A DNA stretch of 47,893 nt from contig CADECY010000068.1 of NCBI GenBank assembly GCA_902825945.1, positions 1-47,893 on the forward strand. The letters are read 5' to 3'. The stretch is from an uncultured Acidobacteriota bacterium. GTDB taxonomy: Bacteria > Acidobacteriota > Terriglobia > Bryobacterales > Bryobacteraceae. A program made the position numbers and the translations under genes. The notes beneath the pieces are model-generated. The model was given only the letters and a program-made list of their open reading frames with translations. It was not told where the DNA came from and searched no databases. Positions 30,455 to 39,123 of this stretch are shown piece by piece. Every line of letters begins with the position of its first letter. The first letter of the stretch is position 1.

Positions 30455-31501
30455 TCAGCGCTTTGCGATGTCCGCTTCGTCGAAGACGGCGTGGTGGATC
30501 TGCTTCCGCCGGTCCGTCGTGTAGATCACGTGGATCTTGCCGTCCGCGGTCTCAACCGCCACCGGATACGCAAAATCGCCCTCGCCGGTACCGATATCCC
30601 GGTAGCGGTTCCACGAGCGATCCTCATCCTCCGAGATCGCAACCCGCAGCGGCGTCCTCCGCTGCATCGAATGGTTATAGACGAGCAGCAGATGACCGTT
30701 GCGCAGGCGGATGAAATCGACGGCGGAGTTCGGATTCAGGAACGCCGAGTCCTTGCCCTCGGTCCAAGTGAGGCCGCCGTCGCCTGACTCGGCGCGCACC
30801 AGGTAGCCATCCGTCACAGGACCGTAGCCACCGCCTCGCCGGCAATAGGCGATCAGCTTGCCGCTGGCGAGTTCGACCGGTGCCGGTTGAATGTTGCCCT
30901 TCTTCGACCGGATGATCCCCGCCGGCGTCCATTGCCGATTGGCCGGATCGAAGCGGAAGAAGCGCGAAGTCGAATCGGGGCCCACGATCTCGCGATCCTC
31001 ACCGGTCTCGTGGTACACCGGCAACAGGTAGTGTCCGTCCTTCAAGACGATCGGGCGGCCGCGCACCATCATTCCGGCTTCCAGAGCCAAAAGCGACGGA
31101 TCCGACCACGTCTCTCCCCGATCACGGGAAACCTTCACCTGAATCCGCGAACTCGACCAAGTGTCGCCGAAACGTACGACATAGAACAGCCAGAGCAGCT
31201 TGTCGGGAGCCTGCCAGATGACACCGTTGCCGAGTGAGCGGAACGGGTCGGAAGCGAGCTTTCGGGGTGCCGTCCAAGTGCTCGACCCCTTCGGTTTTCG
31301 CGAACCGAAGACTGCCGTGGCATCCGCGTACTCGCCACCGCCTCCGTAGTAAACCAGGAACAGGTCTCCGTTGTCGAGTTCAGTGATGCTCGCCGGATGC
31401 TTGTAGGGGCCCGTTGGCGTTTCTGGACCGAATACCTTCTCGGTTACCACCTCGGCGAAAACCATTCGTGCGGCTATTGAAACGGCCAGAAATCGTAGCA
31501 T
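30455..31501 (-). CDS. Sialidase-like (BNR/Asp-box) exported protein
   Basis: The 348-aa product begins with a signal peptide (MLRFLAVSIAARMVFA). It is a six-bladed propeller of the sialidase superfamily: Asp-box motifs are visible as SRDRGETW and SGDGGLTW, with a weaker SEDEDRSW. PASITELDNGDLFLVYYGG and RPIVLKDGHYLLPVYHETG match the repeated strand pattern of exo-alpha-sialidase-like proteins. The classical arginine triad cannot be assigned with confidence, so a glycosidase role is possible but unproved. The ATG at 31501 is chosen for its signal peptide. It is divergent from the DUF190 gene across 84 bp. Confidence 0.85.
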   Translation of the reverse strand: MLRFLAVSIAARMVFAEVVTEKVFGPETPTGPYKHPASITELDNGDLFLVYYGGGGEYADATAVFGSRKPKGSSTWTAPRKLASDPFRSLGNGVIWQAPDKLLWLFYVVRFGDTWSSSRIQVKVSRDRGETWSDPSLLALEAGMMVRGRPIVLKDGHYLLPVYHETGEDREIVGPDSTSRFFRFDPANRQWTPAGIIRSKKGNIQPAPVELASGKLIAYCRRGGGYGPVTDGYLVRAESGDGGLTWTEGKDSAFLNPNSAVDFIRLRNGHLLLVYNHSMQRRTPLRVAISEDEDRSWNRYRDIGTGEGDFAYPVAVETADGKIHVIYTTDRRKQIHHAVFDEADIAKR

Positions 31502-31585
31502 CTTCACTGGAGACTCCGATTTTAGCCGAGATTTGGGGAATCCGAACAACCTCCCGGCGCGTCTAGTGTTCATAGCAGCATTGCA

Positions 31586-31924
31586 ATGAACGGCACCAAC
31601 AAGATGCTCATGATCTTCATCGACGAGGCGGATCAGTGGCGCAATATCCCCCTCTACGAAGCTTTGGTCGACAAGCTCGCCAGAATGGAAGTGGCGGGAG
31701 CCACGGTACTCGCCGGAATCACCGGCTATGGAACCCAGGGCCGGATTCAGAAGCGGCGCGGCCCCGCCACCAACGACCGTCCGGTTGCGGTGCTGGCCGT
31801 CGACTCAGAAGACAAGCTGAACGAAGTAATGCCGAAGCTCCGGCCGATGGTGCGTGACGGCTTGATGATGACGCTGGACGTGAACGTGGTTCCGCACTCA
31901 GTGGGCGCGGTTCCAGTCCAGTAA
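31586..31924 (+). CDS. DUF190 family protein (PII-like fold)
   Basis: This small cytosolic protein of 112 aa has the DUF190 layout: LMIFIDEADQWRNIPLYEAL, VDKLARMEVAGATVLAGITGYG and VAVLAVDSEDKLNEVMPKL. The fold is PII-like, and several relatives bind nucleotides or sit next to CrcB fluoride channels; no crcB lies in this window, so its partner is unknown. Start at ATG 31586, with an internal Met7 as a possible alternative. It is followed 79 bp later by an acyl-CoA ligase on the same strand. Confidence 0.9.
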   Translation: MNGTNKMLMIFIDEADQWRNIPLYEALVDKLARMEVAGATVLAGITGYGTQGRIQKRRGPATNDRPVAVLAVDSEDKLNEVMPKLRPMVRDGLMMTLDVNVVPHSVGAVPVQ

Positions 31925-32003
31925 AGCGCGCGCCCCACGCGCCCATTGCACATGGCCCTTGACGAGGGCCCGCCGGGAAGCATAACCTTTTGTGGAGCGA
32001 ACG

Positions 32004-33566
32004 ATGAGGCTTCACGACTATCTCGATCACTGGGCCGGACGCCGGCCCGAGTCCGAATTCGGCGTCTACAGCGGTCAGCGCATTTCCTACGGGGAGGCCG
32101 CCCAGCAAGTGAACCGGTTCGCCAACAGCCTGATCGCAGCCGGAATCGGACCAGGGGACCGGGTGGCGCTGTTGGGCAAGAACTCGGTCGACTATATATT
32201 GTTGTTCTTCGCCGCCACCAGAAGCGGAGCCGTGCCCGTGCCCCTCAACTACCGCCTGGCGCCGCCGGAATGGGCCTACATCGTCAACGACGCCGAGGCG
32301 AAAGCGGTTTTCGTTTCCAGCGACCTGACCGAACCGTTCGATTCGGTCCGCGCGGACCTCGAAAAGGTCAGGCTCTTCGTGGCGCTGGACGGAGACGCCG
32401 GCAGCGGCTGGCGTGACATCTCTTCCTGGTCGGCCGCTTCGGCGGCCACCCCGCCGCAAGTGGAGATCCTCGAGGACGACGTCTGCTTCCAGATGTACAC
32501 CAGCGGAACCACCGGACGTCCGAAAGGCGCGATGATCACCCATCGCAACGTCTCGAGCCAGATCACGCAGATGCTCGCCGATTTCGAAATCCCCTATGGC
32601 CGCACTCTCGTCGTGGCGCCCCTGTATCACATCGCCGCGGCGCTCACCGCCTTCTCATCGATCGCCATTGGCTCGTCCTTATGGATCGAGGACACATTCC
32701 ATCCCGTCAATGTCGTCGAGGCGCTGAGCGGACAAGGGATCACGTTCGCCATGCTGGTTCCCGCCATGATTCAGACATGTCTGGTGATGGTGCCCGGCGC
32801 CGCCCAGCGCAAGTATCCGTCCCTCGGCGTGATCGCCTACGGCGCCTCTCCGATCGCGGAGACCACGTTGCGCCAGGCGATCGAAACATTCAAGTGCCGC
32901 TTCGTGCAAGGCTACGGCATGACCGAGACCACTGCCTGCGTCACCGTGCTCACCGGTGCCGACCACGTCCGCGCGATGGACGGCAATCCGGCGCTGCTGC
33001 TCGCGGCAGGCAGACCCGTGATGGGGACCGAAGTCCGGATCGTCGACGATCAGGACCGGGCGGTGCCGCCGGGCACACTCGGTGAAATCGTCGCTCGCGG
33101 ACCGCAGGTGATGAAGGGTTACTGGAACCGCCCACGCGACACCGCCGAGGCCCTGCGCGGAGGCTGGATGCACACCGGGGACGCGGGCCGCATGGACAAG
33201 GACGGCTACATCTTCATCGAGGACCGCATCAAGGACATGATCGTTTCCGGCGGCGAGAACGTTTATCCCCGCGAGGTGGAAGACGTGCTGTTCTCCCATC
33301 CCGCCGTCGCCGACGCCGCCGCCATCGGCGTGCCTCATGAGAAGTGGGGTGAAACAGTCAAGGCGATCGTCGTGCTCAAGCAAGGATCGGAAGCAAAGGC
33401 ATGGGAGATCATCGAACACTGCCGCGACCGCTTGGGCGGCTTCAAGTGCCCCACCTCGGTGGACTTCGTCGATTCGCTGCCACGCAATCCGAGCGGCAAG
33501 GTCTTGAAGCGCGACCTTCGCGAGCCCTACTGGCAAGGACAAACCCGGCGGGTCGCGGGCGCTTAG
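32004..33566 (+). CDS. Acyl-CoA ligase (AMP-binding superfamily)
   Basis: The 520-aa enzyme activates a carboxylic acid, probably a fatty or aromatic acid, with ATP and CoA. Motifs are complete: P-loop YTSGTTGRPKGAMITH, the A5 GYGMTETTA, the A7 MHTGDAGRMDKDGY and the C-terminal NPSGKVLKRDL with the catalytic Lys. Substrate-pocket residues do not tell the chain type. The ATG at 32004 follows a GGAG-like site at 31994; GTG at 31992 is a less likely alternative. DUF4159 starts 12 bp downstream, so the two are probably one unit. Confidence 0.93.
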   Translation: MRLHDYLDHWAGRRPESEFGVYSGQRISYGEAAQQVNRFANSLIAAGIGPGDRVALLGKNSVDYILLFFAATRSGAVPVPLNYRLAPPEWAYIVNDAEAKAVFVSSDLTEPFDSVRADLEKVRLFVALDGDAGSGWRDISSWSAASAATPPQVEILEDDVCFQMYTSGTTGRPKGAMITHRNVSSQITQMLADFEIPYGRTLVVAPLYHIAAALTAFSSIAIGSSLWIEDTFHPVNVVEALSGQGITFAMLVPAMIQTCLVMVPGAAQRKYPSLGVIAYGASPIAETTLRQAIETFKCRFVQGYGMTETTACVTVLTGADHVRAMDGNPALLLAAGRPVMGTEVRIVDDQDRAVPPGTLGEIVARGPQVMKGYWNRPRDTAEALRGGWMHTGDAGRMDKDGYIFIEDRIKDMIVSGGENVYPREVEDVLFSHPAVADAAAIGVPHEKWGETVKAIVVLKQGSEAKAWEIIEHCRDRLGGFKCPTSVDFVDSLPRNPSGKVLKRDLREPYWQGQTRRVAGA

Positions 33567-33578
33567 CTCGCGCGGATC

Positions 33579-34343
33579 ATGGTGGCAGCGGGCTGGATCG
33601 CCACCGTGATCGCCTGCGCCGCCGTTCTGCTAGCCGCTGTTCCGGATGACCGGCCGTTCCAGCCCAGGGCGGAGTTCCACTTCCTCCGCCTCGAATACCG
33701 GGACCTTCCCTACCTCCGCCGTCCGTGGGGCCGCGGATGGTGGATGCAAGACTGGCCGGAAGCCGACGCCCACTTCGCGCAAGGAGTCCGCCGTTTGACA
33801 CGGCTCGATGTGGGTGAGAGCAAGCACGTGGGGCTCGAGGACGATCGCATCTTCGACTTCCCGTGGATCTATGCCACACAGGCATCCTACATGGATCTCT
33901 CCGATCTCGAATGCGCGCGCCTGCGCGAGCATCTCGCCCGCGGCGGCTTTCTGGTGGTGGACGACTTCCACGGTCCGCGCGAATGGGCCGCCTTCCGCGA
34001 ACTGCTTTCGCGTGTGCTCCCTGGCCTCACGATCACCGACATCGACTTCGAGCACGATCCGCTCATGAACATCGTCTTCCACATCGAGGAGCGGACCTAC
34101 ATCCCCGGGCTCCGCCACCTGCGCCGCGGAGCCGGCGGCTCGATCGTCGTGCAGCCGCAGGAGGTCCCGCCCACGTGGCGCGCGATCCATGACCCCAAAG
34201 GACGCATGCTCGTGGCGATCAATTTCAACATGGATATCGGCGACGCCTGGGAGCATGCCGACATGCCTGAGTATCCGGCGGAGATGACCGGCCTGGCCTA
34301 CCGCTTCGGCATCAACTACATCGTCTATTCGATGACGCACTGA
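33579..34343 (+). CDS. DUF4159 domain protein, exported
   Basis: The 254-aa product has an N-terminal hydrophobic segment (MVAAGWIATVIACAAVLLAA) that may be a signal peptide or anchor, followed by a DUF4159 domain: FHFLRLEYRDLPYLRRPWG, PWIYATQASYMDLSDLEC, REHLARGGFLVVDDFHGP and near the end YRFGINYIVYSMTH. The domain is glutamine-amidotransferase-like in outline. Proteins of this family usually sit in MoxR/DUF58/Bat-type clusters, which are not present here, so this is an orphan copy behind an acyl-CoA ligase. The start is set by the ATG with a weak Shine-Dalgarno. Confidence 0.88.
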   Translation: MVAAGWIATVIACAAVLLAAVPDDRPFQPRAEFHFLRLEYRDLPYLRRPWGRGWWMQDWPEADAHFAQGVRRLTRLDVGESKHVGLEDDRIFDFPWIYATQASYMDLSDLECARLREHLARGGFLVVDDFHGPREWAAFRELLSRVLPGLTITDIDFEHDPLMNIVFHIEERTYIPGLRHLRRGAGGSIVVQPQEVPPTWRAIHDPKGRMLVAINFNMDIGDAWEHADMPEYPAEMTGLAYRFGINYIVYSMTH

Positions 34344-34355
34344 ACCGGCCAAGTC

Positions 34356-34496
34356 TCAGCGGAAAACGATCGCCGGACTGCGATGGCCCGCCATGTCCTG
34401 GGCGGCTTTCATTCCGGGCTCGAGAACCACCTCGGCAAGTTCGTTCTGATCAAGAGATTCGAGAAAACGAGACCGCGGAGCACATGACCACTCTCT
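34356..34496 (-). pseudogene. Possible 3' remnant of a lost gene
   Basis: On the minus strand, a 46-codon frame opens after a TAG and ends with FLESLDQNELAEVVLEPG and then QDMAGHRSPAIVFR before TGA. The composition looks like a true protein C-terminus rather than a random frame, but nothing convincing is upstream in frame and I cannot name the family. A short intact gene cannot be excluded. Confidence 0.3.
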
Positions 34497-34654
34497 CTAT
34501 GGGCCCCGCCAAGGCCACCCATAACACGATCCAGTTGATCGGCCAGGCCGGTTCCGCTATCGCGTGCCGTGAGCCAAGGTAGTATGCGCCAATGGCCCCC
34601 TCAGTCCCCGCGGAAGCATCCGAAGACAATTCTAACAATGCTTCCTATTTATGA

Positions 34655-34660
34655 TACAAT
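34655..34660 (+). promoter_or_regulatory. Possible -10 element of the helix-turn-helix gene
   Basis: TACAAT lies in the AT-rich tract ATGATACAATTACAGC, 20 bp before the ATG at 34680, with AAAAGGA at 34667-34673 as a ribosome site. A matching -35 hexamer is not evident. Confidence 0.35.
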
Positions 34661-34679
34661 TACAGCAAAAGGACACCGC

Positions 34680-35120
34680 ATGCAATCTTCCGGCTTCACC
34701 TCGCAACTGTCGCCGCAACAGCAAGAGGCACTCTCCGCCGTCGTCACAGGGCGACCCATCACCGAAGCCACCGTCAAATCCGGCATGTGCCGTTCCACCA
34801 TCCACAACTGGACCCGCACCAACACAATCCGCGCCCGCGGCGCAAAAGCGCTCGAGACTATCGATGCTCTGCCGTCCCATCCGGCCCCTCCCGCCAATGT
34901 TCGCTTGCGTGCCGCGATCTACGTCCTCGAACGCGTCACCCCCAGCGATTCGGGCACAAATCCGCAAAACGAACCCAAGCTCACCGCTGCGAATCTCAAC
35001 ACGATCGCCGACGCCCCGTCCAACATCGAAAAGGAAATGCGCGAAACGAACCCGGCGGAGCCCCATTCATGGCGCAAACTCCTCGCAGCGCGCCATGCCC
35101 CCCGCGACAGCGGCGAGTAG
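34680..35120 (+). CDS. Small helix-turn-helix (homeodomain-like) protein, possibly mobile-element derived
   Basis: The 146-aa product has an N-terminal helix-turn-helix of the transposase or terminase-small-subunit kind: LSPQQQEALSAVVTGRPITE, TVKSGMCRSTIHNWTRTNTI. A conserved helix follows (ANVRLRAAIYVLERVTPS) and a polar, probably disordered C-terminus. Acidobacterial genomes often carry many small genes with this LSPQQ plus VRLRAA layout, which I recall from family knowledge; here the middle arm usually rich in Arg and Ala is shortened, so this copy may be truncated. The AT-rich upstream DNA and an orphan position suggest transfer or a selfish element. DNA-binding is likely, the target unknown. 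Confidence 0.6.
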   Translation: MQSSGFTSQLSPQQQEALSAVVTGRPITEATVKSGMCRSTIHNWTRTNTIRARGAKALETIDALPSHPAPPANVRLRAAIYVLERVTPSDSGTNPQNEPKLTAANLNTIADAPSNIEKEMRETNPAEPHSWRKLLAARHAPRDSGE

Positions 35121-35365
35121 CGCGAACGTTGTTCCGGCCGCAACGCCCAAGGCGTCATCCATTTGGCCCTTGCGATTTGAGCCGACAATTTTCGACATAT
35201 TACAGATGAATATGGAGACAATAGGTCCGCAGCGGTGGTCTCGACAAGTTCGCGGCACGGAGAAGACCCTTGCAAGCTTGGCGCCTTCGCGCCGTTGCGA
35301 TGTGGCTGGCGAGGTGTCTCGCGAGGAGCCCCCCTTCCCGAACATCTGTTAAAGTAGAGCAAAAC

Positions 35366-37672
35366 ATGACACTCCGCGCGACCCTGTGGATCGCCTTGGC
35401 GGGCTCGATTCTCGCCCAGCCGGCCCGCGAGATCCTCGACGCGAATTGTGTCTCCTGTCACGGCGCGGCCCAAATGGGCGGCCTCGACCTACGCTCCCGC
35501 GAAGCCGCACTCAAAGGCGGCAAGCGCGGACCCGCCATCGTTCCCAACAAACCCGCCGAGAGCCTCTTATTGAGAGGCGTTCTCCGTGACGGCGACCTGC
35601 AAATGCCCCCGGGCAAAGCCGCCCTCTCCCCGGCGCAGATCGAGACCCTCCGCAATTGGATTGCCGCCGGCGCGCCCTTCGAAACGCAAACGACGAAATC
35701 GAAGTCCGGATGGTGGGCCTTCCAGCCACCGGCCCGGCCCGCAGTTCCGAAAGCCGCCGAACCGGCGTGGAATTCGAACCCGATCGACGCCTTCATCCGC
35801 GCCAAGCTCGCCGCGAAAGGACTGAAGCCCGTCGCCCAGGCATCGAAGCTGAGCCTCGTCCGCCGCGCCTACTTCGACCTGCACGGGCTTCCACCAACAC
35901 CCACGCAAGTCGACGAGTTCGTCAACGATCACACGCCGGGTGCCTGGGAAAGACTGATCGACAAGCTCCTCGCCTCACCTCGATACGGCGAACGCTGGGG
36001 CCGTCACTGGCTCGATGTCGTGCGTTACGCCGATACCGGCGGCTTCGAGACCGACCAGCATATCCGCAACGCGTGGCGCTATCGCGACTACGTGATCGAC
36101 TCGTTCAACGAGGACAAGCCCTATGACGAATTCGTCAAGGAACAGATCGCGGCCGACGAAATCTGGGGCGTCGACATGGATCTCGAAGGCGCCTACGAGA
36201 TGCCGAAGCACAAGCAACAATCGATCAAGCGCTGGCTCGGCACTACGCTCTATGCCATCGGACCGATGGCCGCCGAGTACACCTTCTACGGCGATCAGTA
36301 TCGCGCCGAGTGGCAAGCTGACGCGGTCGAGGTGACCGCATCCGCCTTCCTCGGGCTCACCTTCGGATGCGCGCGCTGCCACGATCACAAATACGATCCC
36401 ATCCCCCAGCGCGACTACTATCGGCTCGCCGCGATGTTCTCGGGCAGCGAAGAGAAAGAGGTCGAGATCGCGGGCCGCATGGCGAACATCGAATACACGC
36501 GCCACCTCACCCGCGAACTTCACGCCGACGAACTCAAGAAGAAGCTGCTGCGCATGCAGGGCCGCAAGAAGCCCGGACCCGGGAACGGCAACGCTCGCGA
36601 TGCCAGCGCGAAAGACGAGTACGAGACACTGCTTCGCCAACTCGCGCTCGCTTACCTGAGCGCACCCAAGCGGCCCGACACCGCGAACGTCCTCGTCCAC
36701 ACCGACAAGATCCACGACACTCATATCCTCACCCGCGGCGAGTGGCAGCAGAAAGGCGCCAAGGTCGAGCCCGGCTATCCGTCGTTCTTCGAGACCAACG
36801 GACCCGCGGTCAAGGATCGCGAGCGCCGCAAGGCCCTCGCCGAATGGCTCACCGCGAAGGATCATCCATTGCTCGCCCGCGTGATGGTGAATCGTATCTG
36901 GCAAGGCCACTTCGGACAAGGCATCGTTGCCACGCCGAACGACTTCGGCCGTCAGGGCGAACAGCCCACTCATCCCGAACTCCTCGATTGGCTCGCCGTC
37001 GAATTCGGCTCGCGTGGCTATCGCATCAAGCCGCTCCACAAGCTGATCATGATGTCGAACACCTATCGCATGTCGAGCGCGCCCGATGCCGCCAATGCGA
37101 AGATCGACGCCGACAACCGGTACCTATGGCGCATGAACCGCCGCCGCATCGAAGCCGAAGCCGTTCGCGATGCCGTGCTTGCGGCATCCGGCTCGCTCGA
37201 CCTTTCGAAGATGGGCGGACCCGCCGTCGTCATGCCGCTGAGCGAAGAAGAGCGGAACGGAATGCGCGACTCTTCGCAGTGGAGCGCCACGCTCGACACC
37301 ACCGAATACGACCGCCGCAGCGTCTATCTTTATGTGAAGCGCTCGTTCCGTCTGCCGATGTTCGAGACGTTCGACTCGCCGGACTCGGTTGCGAGTTGCG
37401 CGCGCCGCGAAGCCTCGACGGTCGCGCCGCAAGCGCTCGCGATGATGAACAGCGAATTCGCCAACGCGCAGGCCTCGAAACTCGCCGATCGTCTCCGCCG
37501 CGAACACGCCGAATCGCGCGAAGCCCAGATAGCCGCTGGATACCGGTTGACGATGGGCAGACCTGCGACTCCGGACGAGATCGCGCGCGCGGCGAAGTTC
37601 CTCGAATCGAGCACACTCGAACGGCTCTGCCTGTTGTGGTTCAATTTGAGTGAGTTCCTCTATGTCGATTGA
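35366..37672 (+). CDS. PSCyt1/DUF1549/DUF1553 cytochrome-like protein
   Basis: The 768-aa product starts with a signal peptide (MTLRATLWIALAGSILAQP). One PSCyt1 unit has a CxxCH haem site (C28-VS-CH) and a MPPGKAALS loop. PSCyt2/DUF1549 follows (RRAYFDLHGLPPTPTQV, ASPRYGERWGRHWLDVV, GCARCHDHKYDPIPQRDYYR) and PSD1/DUF1553 ends it (ARVMVNRIWQGHFGQGIV, LSEFLYVD). Unlike the copy at 25239-27845 it has a single PSCyt1 unit and a basic linker (MQGRKKPGPGNGN). The ATG at 35366 is chosen for the signal peptide. The stop overlaps the ATG of the DUF1501 gene, so the two are translationally coupled. Confidence 0.93.
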   Translation: MTLRATLWIALAGSILAQPAREILDANCVSCHGAAQMGGLDLRSREAALKGGKRGPAIVPNKPAESLLLRGVLRDGDLQMPPGKAALSPAQIETLRNWIAAGAPFETQTTKSKSGWWAFQPPARPAVPKAAEPAWNSNPIDAFIRAKLAAKGLKPVAQASKLSLVRRAYFDLHGLPPTPTQVDEFVNDHTPGAWERLIDKLLASPRYGERWGRHWLDVVRYADTGGFETDQHIRNAWRYRDYVIDSFNEDKPYDEFVKEQIAADEIWGVDMDLEGAYEMPKHKQQSIKRWLGTTLYAIGPMAAEYTFYGDQYRAEWQADAVEVTASAFLGLTFGCARCHDHKYDPIPQRDYYRLAAMFSGSEEKEVEIAGRMANIEYTRHLTRELHADELKKKLLRMQGRKKPGPGNGNARDASAKDEYETLLRQLALAYLSAPKRPDTANVLVHTDKIHDTHILTRGEWQQKGAKVEPGYPSFFETNGPAVKDRERRKALAEWLTAKDHPLLARVMVNRIWQGHFGQGIVATPNDFGRQGEQPTHPELLDWLAVEFGSRGYRIKPLHKLIMMSNTYRMSSAPDAANAKIDADNRYLWRMNRRRIEAEAVRDAVLAASGSLDLSKMGGPAVVMPLSEEERNGMRDSSQWSATLDTTEYDRRSVYLYVKRSFRLPMFETFDSPDSVASCARREASTVAPQALAMMNSEFANAQASKLADRLRREHAESREAQIAAGYRLTMGRPATPDEIARAAKFLESSTLERLCLLWFNLSEFLYVD

Positions 37673-39098
37673 ACGGCGGCGATTCCTCCAAAACTCCGGA
37701 CTCGGCTTCGGCGCGCTCGCGGCGAACTGGATGATGCTTCACGACTCGGCGCGAGCCGCGCGCGTCAATCCGCTCGCGGCCAAGAAGCCACCGCTGCCCG
37801 CGACCGCGAAGAGCGTCATCTTCCTGTTCATGCACGGCGGCCCGAGCCACATCGACATCTTCGATCCCAAGCCGCTGCTCGAAAAGCTCGACGGAGCGCC
37901 GCCGCCCGATGCGTTCGGCGATGTGCAACTCCAGTTTTCGACCTTCAAGAAACAGCCGATCCTCGCCTCGCGCCGCAAGTTCTCGAAACACGGCCGCGCG
38001 GGCGCCGACATCTCGGACCTCTTCCCGAACGTGGCCCAACGCGCCGATGACATCGCGATCATCCGTTCGATGAACCACGACGGATTCACACATACCGCCG
38101 CGCTCAACTGGCTGAACAATGGATGGCCGCGCCTCGGACGCCCGAGCATCGGATCGTGGGTCGTCTACGGGCTCGGCAGCGAATGCGACAACCTCCCCGC
38201 CTTCGTCGTCATGCTCGACGGCGGAATCAAGTCGGGCCCGGTCGTCTATCACAACGGATTCCTGCCAGCGATGTACCAGGGCACCACGGTCCGACAGGGC
38301 GGCTCGCCGATCCTGAACTTGAAGCCACCCGCCAAGTCCGCCGAATCGGAAGAGAAAGCGTTCCTCGATCTGCTCCAGTGGAATAATGAGAGGCATTTCT
38401 CATCACGGACCGACGACTCCGCTCTCGAGGCCCGCATGGCCGCCTACGAACTCGCCTTCAAGATGCAGGTCGCGGCTCCCGATCTCGCCGATCTCTCCAA
38501 GGAGACCGAGGCCACGCGCAAACTCTATGGCCTCGATCAGCCCGAATCGGCTGACTTCGGCACGCGTTGCCTGCTCGCGCGGCGCATGGTCGAACGCGGT
38601 GTCCGATTCATCCAGATCTGGTCCGGCAACACGACGGGCGGTGGTGATTGGGACGGACACGCCTCGTGCGACAAGGGGCACGTGAAGATGGCCGGCAAGA
38701 CCGACAAGCCGATCGCGGGCTTGCTCGCCGACCTGAAGTCGCGCGGCTTGCTCGACTCGACTCTCGTTGTCTGGGGCGGCGAGTTCGGCCGCACGCCGAC
38801 CTCCGATGGCAATGCCAACGGAAGTGGAGATTCGCAAGGCCGCGATCACAACCCCTACGGCTTCACGATGTGGCTCGCGGGTGGCGGAGTCCGCGGCGGC
38901 AAGGTCCTCGGGCGCACGGATGAGATCGGCTTGCGCGTGGTCGAAGATCCGTTCCATGTGCATGATCTGCACGCCTCGATGCTCTACTTCCTCGGCCTCG
39001 ATCACACCCGCCTCACCTACTTCTTCCAGGGCCGCGACTTCCGCCCAACCGATGTCGGCGGCAAGCTCGATCTCGCCGAGCGTTTGAAGCGGGCCTGA
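37662..39098 (+). CDS. DUF1501 Tat-exported protein
   Basis: The 478-aa protein opens with a twin-arginine signal (MSIERRRFLQNSGLGFGALA). DUF1501 landmarks are FLFMHGGPSHIDIFDPKP, PNVAQRADDIAIIRSMNHDG, TRCLLARRMVERGVRFIQI and LVVWGGEFGRTPTSDG followed by GRDHNPYGFTMWLAGGG. It overlaps the upstream DUF1553-type stop by 11 bp and precedes glpK by 25 bp. The family has a phosphatase/sulfatase-like fold but no established reaction. The ATG at 37650 is upstream in frame but lies deeper in the previous gene, so 37662, directly before the RR motif, is preferred. Confidence 0.94.
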   Translation: MSIERRRFLQNSGLGFGALAANWMMLHDSARAARVNPLAAKKPPLPATAKSVIFLFMHGGPSHIDIFDPKPLLEKLDGAPPPDAFGDVQLQFSTFKKQPILASRRKFSKHGRAGADISDLFPNVAQRADDIAIIRSMNHDGFTHTAALNWLNNGWPRLGRPSIGSWVVYGLGSECDNLPAFVVMLDGGIKSGPVVYHNGFLPAMYQGTTVRQGGSPILNLKPPAKSAESEEKAFLDLLQWNNERHFSSRTDDSALEARMAAYELAFKMQVAAPDLADLSKETEATRKLYGLDQPESADFGTRCLLARRMVERGVRFIQIWSGNTTGGGDWDGHASCDKGHVKMAGKTDKPIAGLLADLKSRGLLDSTLVVWGGEFGRTPTSDGNANGSGDSQGRDHNPYGFTMWLAGGGVRGGKVLGRTDEIGLRVVEDPFHVHDLHASMLYFLGLDHTRLTYFFQGRDFRPTDVGGKLDLAERLKRA

Positions 39099-39123
39099 CC
39101 GGTCCGCGTGCCATAATCTTCGA

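Larger units (their letters stand above)
34344..34679. other. Intergenic region, 336 bp
   Basis: This gap separates DUF4159 from the helix-turn-helix gene. The first half holds the possible gene remnant on the minus strand. The last 60 bases are clearly AT-rich compared with the rest of the window and hold the putative promoter of the next gene. I see no tRNA or inverted repeat. Confidence 0.5.

Noticed and set aside
31586..31924. Fluoride-resistance role for the DUF190 protein
   Set aside because: No crcB channel or fluoride riboswitch-like leader found nearby.
36367..37653. 428-aa frame inside the second DUF1553-type gene
   Set aside because: Arg-rich +1 shadow without motifs.
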